Positions 7,751 to 16,142 of a stretch of DNA of 64,000 nt are shown here, piece by piece; positions within the stretch are counted from its first letter, which is position 1, and the number at the start of each line of letters is the position of its first letter. The notes under the pieces are model-generated. The model was given only the letters and a program-made list of their open reading frames with translations, had not been told where the DNA came from and did not search any database. The position numbers were made by a program, and so were the translations under genes. The stretch is from Curtobacterium sp. MCLR17_007 (GTDB taxonomy: Bacteria; Actinomycetota; Actinomycetes; Actinomycetales; Microbacteriaceae). The stretch spans positions 2,170,001-2,234,000 of the forward strand of contig NZ_CP126271.1 of the NCBI RefSeq assembly GCF_003234655.2, given 5' to 3'.

Positions 7751-9682
7751 ATGCGAACGGTCCAGCGTGGATCGCACACCTGGCAGTTGGACACGGACGG
7801 CCCGACGGGCGGGCGGGGTACATCGGTGCGTGTCCGGTCCCGGCGCTGGGCGGCTCGCGTGGCCGCGGTGCTCGTCGCCGCGCTGATCGTGGTGGGTCCG
7901 GCCACGGCCGCCAGCGCCACGGCCCCGGTGCAGCTCGACGGCGCCTACGTCGTCGACGACGCCGGAGCGCTGACCTCCGCGCAACAGTCCTCGGTCGAGC
8001 GGGCCGTCCGCGACCTCGCCGACAAGACGAACACGCAGCTCTACGTCGTGTACGTCGACTCCTTCACGAACCCGTCGGACCACACCGCCTGGGGCGCGGC
8101 AACGCTGTCGCAGAACCAGATCGACTCGAACGGCATCCTGCTGTCGATCGCGACGCAGGCCCGTACGTACGACGTTCAGCAGACCAACGAGACCTCGATC
8201 AGCAGCTCCGACGTGCAGCAGGCCGTCAACGACGACCTGCTCCCCGGGCTGCGGGACGGCAACTGGTCCGGCGCGGCCACCGCGTTCGCGAACGGACTGT
8301 CGTCCTCGCAGGACCCGCCGGACCTGACGTGGCTGTGGATCCTGCTGCTCGTGGTCGTGATCGGGATCGTGGTCGTCGTGCTGGTGGTCCGCACCCGCAA
8401 CAAGCGCCGGACCGCGGCCGCCACGCGGGCGCAGGAAGCCTCGCTCGCCGACCTCGAGCGCACGGCCGGCGCGGCGCTCGTGACCATCGACGACGAACTC
8501 CGCACCGCCGAACAGGAAGTCGGCTTCGCCGCCGCACAGTTCGGCACGGACGCTGCCGAGCCCTTCGCGAAGACGGTCGACGCCGCCAAGAAGAACGTGC
8601 GGACGGCGTTCACGTACCAGCAGCAACTCGACGACGAGGTCCCGGACTCCCCGCAGCAGCGTGCCGACTGGTCGAACCAGATCATCGCCATCTGCGAGCA
8701 GGCCCACGCCGCCATCGCCGAGCAGACCGAGTCGTTCGACCAACTCCGTTCGCTCGAGGACGGCGTCGAGGACGCTGCCGCCGCGCTCCGTGACGCGGTC
8801 CGCGCAGCACCGGCCTCGGTCGACGGGGCCGCGGCGGCGCTCGACCAGGTCCGGGGCTCGTACACCGGCCGCACGCTCGCCACCGTCGCGGACAACGTCG
8901 ACCAGGCTCGCCAGGTGCTCGCCTTCGCGACCGAGCGGTCGCAGGCCGCCGACGCCGCGATCGCCAGCGGCGACAAGGGCGAGGCGGTCGTCGCCGTGCG
9001 CGACGGGCAGCACGCGCTCGCCCAGGTGCAGCAGCTCACGGGTTCGGCGGTCGGCGCCGACGCGACCTTCCGCGAAGCCGCTGCCCGCGTCGACGCGATG
9101 CGCCTCGACATCCAGGGCGATGTCGCCGCAGCGCGGGCCATGCGGGCGCAGAGCCCCGAGCTGGCGTCGGCGGTCGTGACGGCGGAGACCGTCCTGCGCG
9201 AACGCCTCGACGCGGCGGACCCGATCGCCGCGGTCGACGCCCTGACCAAGGCGAACACCGAGATCGACGCCGCGCTGGCCTCGGCCCGCGGCGCGCAGGA
9301 ACAGCACGAACGCGCGCAGCGGGCACTCGACTCCGCGATCCGTGACGCCCGCGCACGCATCAGCCAGGCGCGGGAGTTCATCTCGCTGCGTCGCGGTGGC
9401 GTGGGCACGACGGCACGCACCCGGTTGTCCGAAGCCGAGCGAGCGCTCGACGACGCCATCGACCTGGCCACGACCGACCCGCAGCGAGCGCTCCAGGCGG
9501 CTCGCGCAGCCGAGCAGTACGCGGCTGCGGCGATGGACGAAGCCGGCAACGACATGGGCGGTTGGCCCGGCGGGGGCGGTGGCACCGGTGGCGGGGCCCA
9601 GCTCGGCGGACTCGTCACCGGCATCGTGCTCGGTGGACTCCTCGGCGGACGCGGCGGCTTCTCGGGTGGTGGTCGTTTCTGA
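7751..9682 (+). CDS. TPM-domain membrane protein (YgcG-like)
   Basis: A 643-residue protein with an Arg-rich leader and a hydrophobic segment (about residues 35-55), then a TPM domain (YVVDDAGALTSAQQSSVERAV, residues about 62-180) facing outside, one strong membrane helix at about 192-213, a long Ala/Glu/Arg-rich helical region likely to form coiled coils, and a Gly-rich tail ending GGFSGGGRF. ATG 7751 has GGAG upstream; GTG 7826, closer to the leader, is an alternative. A TAGACT at 7665-7670 is a weak -10 candidate. PspA follows 83 nt later with no terminator between, a pairing common in actinobacteria that suggests a joint envelope-maintenance role. Confidence 0.85.
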   Translation: MRTVQRGSHTWQLDTDGPTGGRGTSVRVRSRRWAARVAAVLVAALIVVGPATAASATAPVQLDGAYVVDDAGALTSAQQSSVERAVRDLADKTNTQLYVVYVDSFTNPSDHTAWGAATLSQNQIDSNGILLSIATQARTYDVQQTNETSISSSDVQQAVNDDLLPGLRDGNWSGAATAFANGLSSSQDPPDLTWLWILLLVVVIGIVVVVLVVRTRNKRRTAAATRAQEASLADLERTAGAALVTIDDELRTAEQEVGFAAAQFGTDAAEPFAKTVDAAKKNVRTAFTYQQQLDDEVPDSPQQRADWSNQIIAICEQAHAAIAEQTESFDQLRSLEDGVEDAAAALRDAVRAAPASVDGAAAALDQVRGSYTGRTLATVADNVDQARQVLAFATERSQAADAAIASGDKGEAVVAVRDGQHALAQVQQLTGSAVGADATFREAAARVDAMRLDIQGDVAAARAMRAQSPELASAVVTAETVLRERLDAADPIAAVDALTKANTEIDAALASARGAQEQHERAQRALDSAIRDARARISQAREFISLRRGGVGTTARTRLSEAERALDDAIDLATTDPQRALQAARAAEQYAAAAMDEAGNDMGGWPGGGGGTGGGAQLGGLVTGIVLGGLLGGRGGFSGGGRF

Positions 9683-9765
9683 GCCGACCACGCTGAGACC
9701 GAACCCCAGACGCACCACCGACGGCACCACCACACACCAGCACCACCCCAGGAAGGGAAACCGCA

Positions 9766-10491
9766 ATGGCAAAGCAGACGATCTTCGGTCGTATCTCCTC
9801 GCTCGTCCGGGCGAACGTCAACCAGCTCATCGACAACGCTGAGGACCCGCAGTTGATGCTGGACCAGCTCGTGCGCGACTACACGAACAACATCGCGGAC
9901 GCCAAGAGCGCCATCGCCCAGACGATCGGCAACCTCCGCCTGCTCGAGCAGGACAACGAAGAGGACGTCCGCGCCGCACAGGAGTGGGGCCAGAAGGCCG
10001 CGAACGCGTCGACGGCGGCGGACAAGTACCGCACCGAGGGCAAGGCGAGTGACGCGGACAAGTTCGACAACCTGGCGAAGATCGCGATCGGCAAGCAGAT
10101 CGCGGCCGAACAAGAGGTGAAGGACAACGCGACGCCGCTCGCCACGCAGAACGAGCAGGTCGAGAAGCTCAAGCAGGGCCTGGCGGGCATGGAGGAGAAG
10201 CTCCAGGAGCTGAAGTCCAAGCGCGACAGCCTCGTCGCCCGCTCCAAGACCGCCGAGGCCCAGTCGAAGGTCAACGACGCACTCGGCAACATCGACATCA
10301 CCGACCCGACGAGCGACCTCAACCGCTTCGAGGAGAAGGTCCGTCGCGAAGAGGCGAAGGTCATCGGGCAGCAGGAACTGCAGTCGTCGAGCCTCGACGC
10401 CCAGTTCGAGTCGCTCGAGGACGTGGGCAAGGACGCCGAGGTCGAGGCCCGACTCGCGGCACTGAAGTCCGGCGGGTCGTCCTCGCTCTGA
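9766..10491 (+). CDS. pspA: PspA/IM30 family membrane-stress protein
   Basis: A 241-residue, almost wholly helical, charged protein. It begins with the amphipathic N-terminal segment of the family (IFGRISSLVRANVNQLIDNAEDP) followed by the QLVRDYTNNIADAK helix and long heptad-rich coiled coil. PspA/Vipp1 proteins bind stressed membranes from the cytoplasmic face and polymerise. AGGAAGGG lies 9 nt before the ATG. It follows the TPM protein in the same direction, and the two probably form one transcript. No PspF- or ClgR-like regulator is in the window. Confidence 0.92.
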   Translation: MAKQTIFGRISSLVRANVNQLIDNAEDPQLMLDQLVRDYTNNIADAKSAIAQTIGNLRLLEQDNEEDVRAAQEWGQKAANASTAADKYRTEGKASDADKFDNLAKIAIGKQIAAEQEVKDNATPLATQNEQVEKLKQGLAGMEEKLQELKSKRDSLVARSKTAEAQSKVNDALGNIDITDPTSDLNRFEEKVRREEAKVIGQQELQSSSLDAQFESLEDVGKDAEVEARLAALKSGGSSSL

Positions 10492-10537
10492 CCCGCGAGC
10501 ACGGACGGCGCCGAGCCCGGCCTGCCAGGATGAGGAC

Positions 10538-11359
10538 ATGCAGTTCCTCGTCGTCGGTCAGTGGCAGGGTTCGGCGTCGTCGCGCGCGATGCGCCTCGGC
10601 GACGGAGCCGCCGCCATAGCAGCCGATCTCCCCCGCACCGCGACCACCGTCATCAACGTCCCGACGGGCGCGGGTGACCGGCTCGAGACCGCGGTGGCCC
10701 GGTACACGTCCGTGCTGCAGGTCGCAGAACGCGTGGCAGAAGAGGTGTCGATCGCCTCGGAGCCGGTCCTGGTGATCGGTGGCGACGGAGCGAGTGCCCT
10801 GGGCGGCAGCGTCGCGCTGGGGCCGCGGACGGCCTTCGTCCGCATCTCCGGGTCGAGCGGCTACCGGTCGCTGAACCGCGCCCAGCCCGTCGCCGCCGAG
10901 ACCGCCGCGCTCCGCATCCTCGTCGACCGGGCGGACGACCTGTTCACCGCGCTGCCGGTGGTCCCAGCGGCATCGGTCGTCCTCGCCGGAACCCGCGGGG
11001 TCGAGGACGCCGAGACCAACGCCGTCACCCGTGCGGGCATCCGCTCACTCGACGTCGACGCTGCAACGCCGGACGCGATCTCCGCAGCGGTCGACGCGAC
11101 CGGGGCCGACTCCGTTTACGTGCACGTCGACCTCGACGTGCTCGACCCGTCCGAGGTGGACGGCCTGCTCGAACCCGTGCCGTTCGGCCTCGACGGCGCC
11201 GCCCTGGTCGAGCGCATCCAGGCCGCGACGCGCGGGCGACGCCTGGTCGGCGCGGCACTGACGGGGTTCGCACCCGTCAGCCCGGACCGTGCGGTCGACG
11301 ACATGGGGGTCATCCTCCGGGCGGTGGGTGCACTGACCGCGGCCTCGCGGGTGTCCTGA
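10538..11359 (+). CDS. Arginase-fold protein lacking most metal ligands
   Basis: A 273-residue protein with the ureohydrolase outline. The C-terminal metal motif is intact (VHVDLDVLDP, Asp198 and Asp200). The first motif reads GGDG instead of GGDH (residues 81-84), and the DAHxD motif that should follow is missing, its place taken by FVRISGSSGYRS. Arginases, agmatinases and formiminoglutamases need these residues to bind two Mn ions, so normal catalysis is unlikely. It may be a one-metal or non-catalytic relative. The gene stands alone 46 nt after pspA. I infer an arginase-family pseudo-enzyme; the substrate is unknown. Confidence 0.75.
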   Translation: MQFLVVGQWQGSASSRAMRLGDGAAAIAADLPRTATTVINVPTGAGDRLETAVARYTSVLQVAERVAEEVSIASEPVLVIGGDGASALGGSVALGPRTAFVRISGSSGYRSLNRAQPVAAETAALRILVDRADDLFTALPVVPAASVVLAGTRGVEDAETNAVTRAGIRSLDVDAATPDAISAAVDATGADSVYVHVDLDVLDPSEVDGLLEPVPFGLDGAALVERIQAATRGRRLVGAALTGFAPVSPDRAVDDMGVILRAVGALTAASRVS

Positions 11360-11435
11360 GCCGCCCAGCCGGTCCACGACCGCTGCACCCCGATCGCTCG
11401 GGCCGGTCCATGCCGCTCCGCGTACGCTCGGCGCC

Positions 11436-12854
11436 ATGACGGACTACGACCTCATCGTGATCGGCGCCGGAGCAGTCGGCGAGAACGTGGCGGACTACGC
11501 CCACAAGCGCGGCCTCTCGGTCGCGGTCGTCGAGGCGGAGCTGGTGGGCGGTGAATGCTCCTACTGGGCGTGCATGCCCTCCAAGGCCCTCCTGCGCAGC
11601 GGACACGCCCTGGCCGCGGCGAAGCGGCTCGACGGTGCGAAGCAGGCCGTGACCGGTCCGCTCGACGCCGCCGCGGTGCTCGCACGTCGTACTTCGTTCA
11701 CGAGCGACTGGGACGACTCCAGCCAGGTCGCCTGGCTCGAGTCCGCCGACATCGCCCTCCTCCGTGGCCACGCGCGGATCACCGCACCGAAGACCCTCGA
11801 GGTCACCAGCCCCGACGGCGACGTCGCGACCCACACCGCCCGCGCCGCGATCGCCGTGGTCACCGGCTCGCTGCACACGCTCCCCGACGTCCCCGGCCTG
11901 TCCGACGCGGCACCGTGGGGTACGCGCGAGGGCACGAGCGCGAAGACCGTCCCCGAGAGCCTGCTCGTCATCGGCGGCGGTGTCGCGGGCACCGAGCTCG
12001 CCACCGCATGGGCATCCCTCGGTGCGAAGGTCACGATCGTCGCGCGGCACGGACTGCTGGGCGGCATGGAGCCGTTCGCGGGCGAACTCGTCGCCGACGC
12101 CATGCGGGAGTCCGGCATCGACGTCCGGCTCGGGGTCAACCCGACCCGCGTCGACCGCGACGAGCACGGCCTGGTGACGACGACGCTCGACGACGGCTCG
12201 ACCGTGATCACCAGCGAGGTCCTCGCCGCCACCGGTCGCGCCGCGCACACGAAGGACCTCGGGCTCGAGTCCGTCGGCCTGACCGCTGGTGACTGGCTCG
12301 ACGTCGACGACACCATGCTCGTCACCGGCACCGACTGGCTGTACGCCGTCGGCGACGTGAACCACCGCGTGCTGCTCACCCACCAGGGCAAGTACCAGGC
12401 TCGCGCCGCGGGCGAGGCCATCGCCGCGCGGCACCAGGGCACGCCACTGCACACCGAGCCGTGGGGAGCGCACGTCGCGACCGCGGACCACGCCGCTGCT
12501 CCGCAGGTCACCTTCACCGACCCCGAGGTCGCGAGCGTCGGCCTCACCGAGGCGAGGGCCCGGCAGCAGGGGATCAACGTCCGCGTGGTCGAGTACGAAC
12601 TCGGCAACATCGCCGGAGCCGCACTGCAGGCCGACGGCTACGTGGGTCGCGCCAACATGGTCGTCGACGAGGACCGCAAGGTCGTGGTCGGCATGACCTT
12701 CGTCGGCCAGGACGTCGCCGAGATGCTGCAGGCAGCGACGATCGCCGTGGTCGCCGAGGTCCCCCTCGACCGGCTGTGGCACGCCGTCCCCGCCTACCCG
12801 ACCATGAACGAGATCTGGCTGCGGCTGCTCGAGACCTACGGCCGTCCGGAGTAG
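11436..12854 (+). CDS. FAD-dependent pyridine nucleotide-disulfide oxidoreductase
   Basis: A 472-residue class I flavoprotein reductase. It starts with the FAD Rossmann motif (LIVIGAGAVGENVADYA), followed by the redox CxxxxC (GGECSYWACMPSK, Cys41 and Cys46), a second GxGxxG for NAD(P)H (VIGGGVAGTELA), the FAD GD motif (LYAVGDVNHR) and a C-terminal dimer domain with HAVPAYPTMNE. This places it among the dihydrolipoamide dehydrogenase, mercuric reductase and glutathione-type reductases. The WAC variant around the active site and the lack of E1/E2 neighbours argue against the dehydrogenase of a 2-oxoacid complex; a thiol or quinone reductase role is possible. Confidence 0.85.
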   Translation: MTDYDLIVIGAGAVGENVADYAHKRGLSVAVVEAELVGGECSYWACMPSKALLRSGHALAAAKRLDGAKQAVTGPLDAAAVLARRTSFTSDWDDSSQVAWLESADIALLRGHARITAPKTLEVTSPDGDVATHTARAAIAVVTGSLHTLPDVPGLSDAAPWGTREGTSAKTVPESLLVIGGGVAGTELATAWASLGAKVTIVARHGLLGGMEPFAGELVADAMRESGIDVRLGVNPTRVDRDEHGLVTTTLDDGSTVITSEVLAATGRAAHTKDLGLESVGLTAGDWLDVDDTMLVTGTDWLYAVGDVNHRVLLTHQGKYQARAAGEAIAARHQGTPLHTEPWGAHVATADHAAAPQVTFTDPEVASVGLTEARARQQGINVRVVEYELGNIAGAALQADGYVGRANMVVDEDRKVVVGMTFVGQDVAEMLQAATIAVVAEVPLDRLWHAVPAYPTMNEIWLRLLETYGRPE

Positions 12855-12857
12855 CGG

Positions 12858-13214
12858 GTGCGCAACCCGCTGCTCGACTCACCCGTGTCCCGGCTCGGGT
12901 GGCTCTTCGCCACCGGGGTCGGGCTCGCGGTGGGGCTGCCGCTCTCGACCGGGCCGATCCGGGTCGTCGACGGTCTGGTCGTCTGCTCGGGTCTGCCGCG
13001 GTGGGTGTTCCGGCGTGGTGGCACCTGCGTGGGCTCGGTCTACCTGACACGGGACAACGACGGTGACCGGGTGCTTCGGCATGAACGCGTGCACGTCACG
13101 CAGTGGCGGCGCTACGGCATGCTCATGCCCCTGCTGTACGCCGTCGCCGGTCGCGACCCGCTGCGCAACCGCTTCGAGGTCGAGGCCGGGCTGGAGGACG
13201 GCGGCTACCGCTGA
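12858..13214 (+). CDS. Small HExxH-like hypothetical protein
   Basis: A 118-residue protein that starts at GTG 3 nt after the preceding stop, so it is probably translated from the same mRNA. It has one hydrophobic segment (LGWLFATGVGLAVGLPL), a conserved-looking core RGGTCVGSVYLTRD, then HERVHVTQW, which resembles the zinc-protease HExxH arrangement, and ends RNRFEVEAGLEDGGYR. Homologues in actinobacteria are often labelled Fe-S oxidoreductase, but only two cysteines are present and no cluster motif, so that label is not supported. Function unknown. Confidence 0.7.
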   Translation: MRNPLLDSPVSRLGWLFATGVGLAVGLPLSTGPIRVVDGLVVCSGLPRWVFRRGGTCVGSVYLTRDNDGDRVLRHERVHVTQWRRYGMLMPLLYAVAGRDPLRNRFEVEAGLEDGGYR

Positions 13215-13319
13215 CCCGATCCCGCCGGCCCGCCGGGGTTCCACGACACACCGCACGTCACGCGTCGAGGTGTCACGATCGAACGGTGCGGATGCCCGAG
13301 ATGCGCAAATTACGGAACT

Positions 13320-14144
13320 TCAAGGGCGCGCGCGGCGGGGCACGACGAGCGGGGTGCCGGTCTCCGGGTCGGCGACGACGACGCACGGCAGCCCGAACAC
13401 GTCCTCGACGAGCTCGGCCGTCAGGACGGCGGCCGGCGGCCCCTGCGCCACGATCTCCCCCGCCCGCATCGCGATGACGTGCGTCGCGTAGCGCGCCGCC
13501 TGGTTCAGGTCGTGCAGCACCGCGACCACCGTGCGGCCGGCGGCGTGCAACGACGCCGCCAGCTCGAGCACGTCGTACTGGTGCGCGATGTCGAGGAAGG
13601 TCGTCGGTTCGTCGAGCAGCACGATCCCGGTCTCCTGCGCCAGGACCATCGCGATCCACACGCGCTGTCGCTGCCCGCCGGACAACTCGTCGACGCCGCG
13701 GTCGGCCAGCGCCAGGGTGTCCGTCTGCACGAGCGCCTTCTGGACCGCGGCACGGTCGTTGCCGCTGGTGGGGTGCAGCAGGTCCTGGTGCGGGAAGCGT
13801 CCCCGGGACACCAGGTCGCGGACCGTGATGCCGTCGGGGGCGATCGGGGTCTGCGGCAGCATGGCCACCCGGCGTGCGACGGCCTTCGGGCGGTACGACG
13901 ACAGCGGCGCCCCGTCGAGGTAGACGGTGCCCGTGGACGGCGTCAGCGTCCGGGCGAGCGCCTTGAGCAGCGTCGACTTGCCGCACGCGTTCGGGCCGAC
14001 GATGACGGTCAGCTCGCCGTCGGGGATGTCCACGTCGAGACCGTCGACGACGACACGGTCGTCGTAGGCGAGCGTCAGTCCGCGTGCCCCGAGCGCCGTC
14101 GTCGGCGCGGCGACCGACGCAGCGGGCGTGGCCGCGGCGTTCAG
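13320..14144 (-). CDS. Iron-siderophore ABC transporter ATP-binding protein (FecE/FepC-like)
   Basis: ATPase of an iron-complex importer. Walker A is GPNACGKST, the signature is LSGGQRQR, Walker B is IVLLDEPT, and the switch His is in VLHDLNQA. PNACGKSTLL and the PQ.P..P..I.V.DLV.RGR.P segment are typical of siderophore/haem/B12 ATPases. No ATG or GTG lies at the expected N terminus: the best start is CTG at 14144, which overlaps the upstream TGA as CTGA, giving 274 residues. GTG at about 14242 would add about 33 Arg/Pro-rich residues read inside the neighbour. No permease or binding protein is adjacent, so it must serve partners elsewhere. Confidence 0.85.
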   Translation of the reverse strand: MNAAATPAASVAAPTTALGARGLTLAYDDRVVVDGLDVDIPDGELTVIVGPNACGKSTLLKALARTLTPSTGTVYLDGAPLSSYRPKAVARRVAMLPQTPIAPDGITVRDLVSRGRFPHQDLLHPTSGNDRAAVQKALVQTDTLALADRGVDELSGGQRQRVWIAMVLAQETGIVLLDEPTTFLDIAHQYDVLELAASLHAAGRTVVAVLHDLNQAARYATHVIAMRAGEIVAQGPPAAVLTAELVEDVFGLPCVVVADPETGTPLVVPRRARP

Positions 14145-15079
14145 TTCTCGGCCCTGCCGTGCCGCCAGTAGCCCATGAACGCGACCTGACGACGGTCGAG
14201 GCCGACGCCGCGCACGAGGTGCCGGCGGAGCTCCTTCACACACGCCGCCTCGCCGGCGATCCAGGCGTAGAGCTGCGCATCGGAGGCCGGCGGGACGTCC
14301 CACAGGACCTGCTGGTCGACATCGACGTCGACCAGCGCGTCCCCAGCGTCAGCGGCACCGGACACAGCACGGCCAGCGGCACCGGCACCGGACACTCCGC
14401 CGGCATCACCGACCGCACGCGACGCCCAGGCGTGCACGTGGTCGGTCATCCGGGCACCGTGCGTCGCCCCGTTGCGCGCGATCCACCGGACCTCGACCCC
14501 CGCGGGTGCCGTGACGGGCAGCCGGTCGGCGTCGGTGGGGACCTCGATGAAGACGTGGCCGACCGTCGTGACGTCGAGGGCCTCGAGGATGGCGCAGATG
14601 GCCGGCGCGGCGGTCTCGTCCCCCGCGAGCAGGATCCGGTTCGCCGCCCCGGGAGCGAACTCCGCCGCACCGGACGGCAGTTCCGCTGGCGAGGACGGCA
14701 CTGCGGGGCCGACGATCCGGAGCTCGTCGCCGACGGCGCAGGACGCGACCCAGCGCGACGCGGGCCCGGTGTCGCCGTGTGCGACGAAGTCGATGTCGAG
14801 CTCGTGTGCGTCGGGGCGGAACGACCGGACGGTGTAGGTGCGCAGCGGGTTGCGGGTGTCGTCGGGCAGGGCACGCCAGGCGCCGTACCAGTCGGCGCCG
14901 TCCGGCAGGTCGGTGAACCCGTGACCCGGGATCGGCAGCACGACCTTGATCCGCTGATCGAGCCCCACCGAGGAGAACTGCCCGAGGTCGTCACCGGAGA
15001 GCGTCACACGCACGAAGGCCGGGGTGAGCGACACGACGGCGGCCACACGGACGGAGAACACACGGTACCGGGCAGCCAC
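14141..15079 (-). CDS. Siderophore-interacting protein (FAD-binding ferric-siderophore reductase)
   Basis: A 312-residue SIP-family flavoprotein that releases iron from siderophores by reduction in the cytoplasm. The FAD domain shows RTYTVRSFRPDAHELDIDFV, and the C-terminal NAD(P)H domain ends in the family hallmark YAWIAGEAACVKELRRHLV. A Gly/Ala/Asp-rich stretch near residues 225-255 looks like a low-complexity insertion. GTG 15079 is the start. A DtxR/IdeR-like palindrome lies 16 nt upstream, which fits iron-starvation induction. The ATP-binding gene follows with an overlapping start, so the two form an iron operon. Confidence 0.92.
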   Translation of the reverse strand: MAARYRVFSVRVAAVVSLTPAFVRVTLSGDDLGQFSSVGLDQRIKVVLPIPGHGFTDLPDGADWYGAWRALPDDTRNPLRTYTVRSFRPDAHELDIDFVAHGDTGPASRWVASCAVGDELRIVGPAVPSSPAELPSGAAEFAPGAANRILLAGDETAAPAICAILEALDVTTVGHVFIEVPTDADRLPVTAPAGVEVRWIARNGATHGARMTDHVHAWASRAVGDAGGVSGAGAAGRAVSGAADAGDALVDVDVDQQVLWDVPPASDAQLYAWIAGEAACVKELRRHLVRGVGLDRRQVAFMGYWRHGRAEN

Positions 15080-15094
15080 GACCTCGAGTATGGC

Positions 15095-15112
15095 ATGCCT
15101 TACCTAAGGCAT
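15095..15112. promoter_or_regulatory. DtxR/IdeR-like iron box
   Basis: An 18-bp perfect palindrome, ATGCCTTA-CC-TAAGGCAT. The minus strand reads TTAGGTAAGGCAT, matching a half site of the iron-regulator consensus (TTAGGTTAGSCTAACCTAA). It lies between the divergent SIP gene and the hydrolase and could repress both when iron is plentiful. Confidence 0.7.
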
Positions 15113-15140
15113 CCAGGGGGAAGCGCGGTGCAACACTGGC

Positions 15141-16085
15141 GTGGTGCTCGAACCCGACGACGAATTCCGCGACCTGGCCGACCTCGCCCGCGCGAGCGGC
15201 GTGACGGAGCCGCTCCGGGCCTCCAGACAGGACCTGCCCGTCGACGGCCACGGTGCGGTCTCCGCGATCCGGTGGCAGGATCCTGCCGACCCCGGACGGG
15301 AGGCCCGGGTCACCTACCTGCACGGCCTCGGCATCGACGCCCACAGCTTCGACCAGACGGCCCTGCTCGTCGGCGAGCCCGCGGTCGCCCTCGACCTGCC
15401 CGGCCACGGCCGGTCCGCGTGGCGGGACGACGCCGACTACGCGGCGTCCGCGACGGCGCCCGCCGTCCTGGCCGCCCTCGACGCACTCGCGGTCCCGCCG
15501 GGGCTGCTGGTCGGGCACTCCCTCGGCGCGATCCTGGCCGCCCGGATCGCCGCGACCGCGCCCGAGCGCGTGACCGGCCTGGTGCTGGTCGACATGTCGC
15601 CGGACTTCGCCCAGCGCGCCGTGGACCGGATCGCCCGCGCGCTCGAGACCGAGGAGCCGTTCGTCGACCTGGACGAGGTCGTCGACCGGGCGATCGAGGC
15701 CCGGGTCGGCGACGACCGCCAGGTGCTGCTGCGCGAGGCACGGCACACGACACGGCTGGGGCAGGACGGCCGCCTGGTCCGCCGGCACCACTTCCCGCAC
15801 CTGCCCGCCGGACGGACGTCCTCGGTGGGACGGTTCGCCGACGCCTGGCCCGACCTGGAGTCCCTCGACGTCCCGGTCCTGCTCGTCCGGGGCGACCGCG
15901 GGTACGTCTCCCCGAAGCTCGAGCGGACGTTCGGGGAACGGCTGCGCGACGCCGAGATCGTCACCGTCGAAGCACGGCACGCGGTGCAGACCCAGGCGCC
16001 GCACGCGCTGGCCGCCGCGATCCGGGAATGGGCGTCGCGTCACGATTTGTTGCACTGGGGCGGAGAAACCACGGTGCGCCGGTAG
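15141..16085 (+). CDS. Alpha/beta-fold hydrolase
   Basis: A 314-residue alpha/beta hydrolase. The oxyanion region is TYLHGLGIDAHSF, the nucleophile elbow is VGHSLGAI, the acid is likely in LLVRGDRGYV, and the final histidine is in VEARHAVQTQAP. A long N-terminal segment precedes the fold. The start is GTG 15141, 29 nt from the iron box. It might be a siderophore esterase given that box, but the sequence looks like a generic small-molecule hydrolase, so this is only a possibility. Confidence 0.82.
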   Translation: MVLEPDDEFRDLADLARASGVTEPLRASRQDLPVDGHGAVSAIRWQDPADPGREARVTYLHGLGIDAHSFDQTALLVGEPAVALDLPGHGRSAWRDDADYAASATAPAVLAALDALAVPPGLLVGHSLGAILAARIAATAPERVTGLVLVDMSPDFAQRAVDRIARALETEEPFVDLDEVVDRAIEARVGDDRQVLLREARHTTRLGQDGRLVRRHHFPHLPAGRTSSVGRFADAWPDLESLDVPVLLVRGDRGYVSPKLERTFGERLRDAEIVTVEARHAVQTQAPHALAAAIREWASRHDLLHWGGETTVRR

Positions 16086-16142
16086 ATTCTCCCGAGCGCA
16101 CGCGACGTGCCGTCGCTCCCCGCCGGAAGGAACCCACCACCC

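Noticed and set aside
16024..16051. GGGAAT-N19-GTT resembling a second SigR promoter ahead of the binding-protein gene
   Set aside because: The spacer is 19 nt and the site lies inside hydrolase codons about 90 nt from the next start; no redox link is evident.
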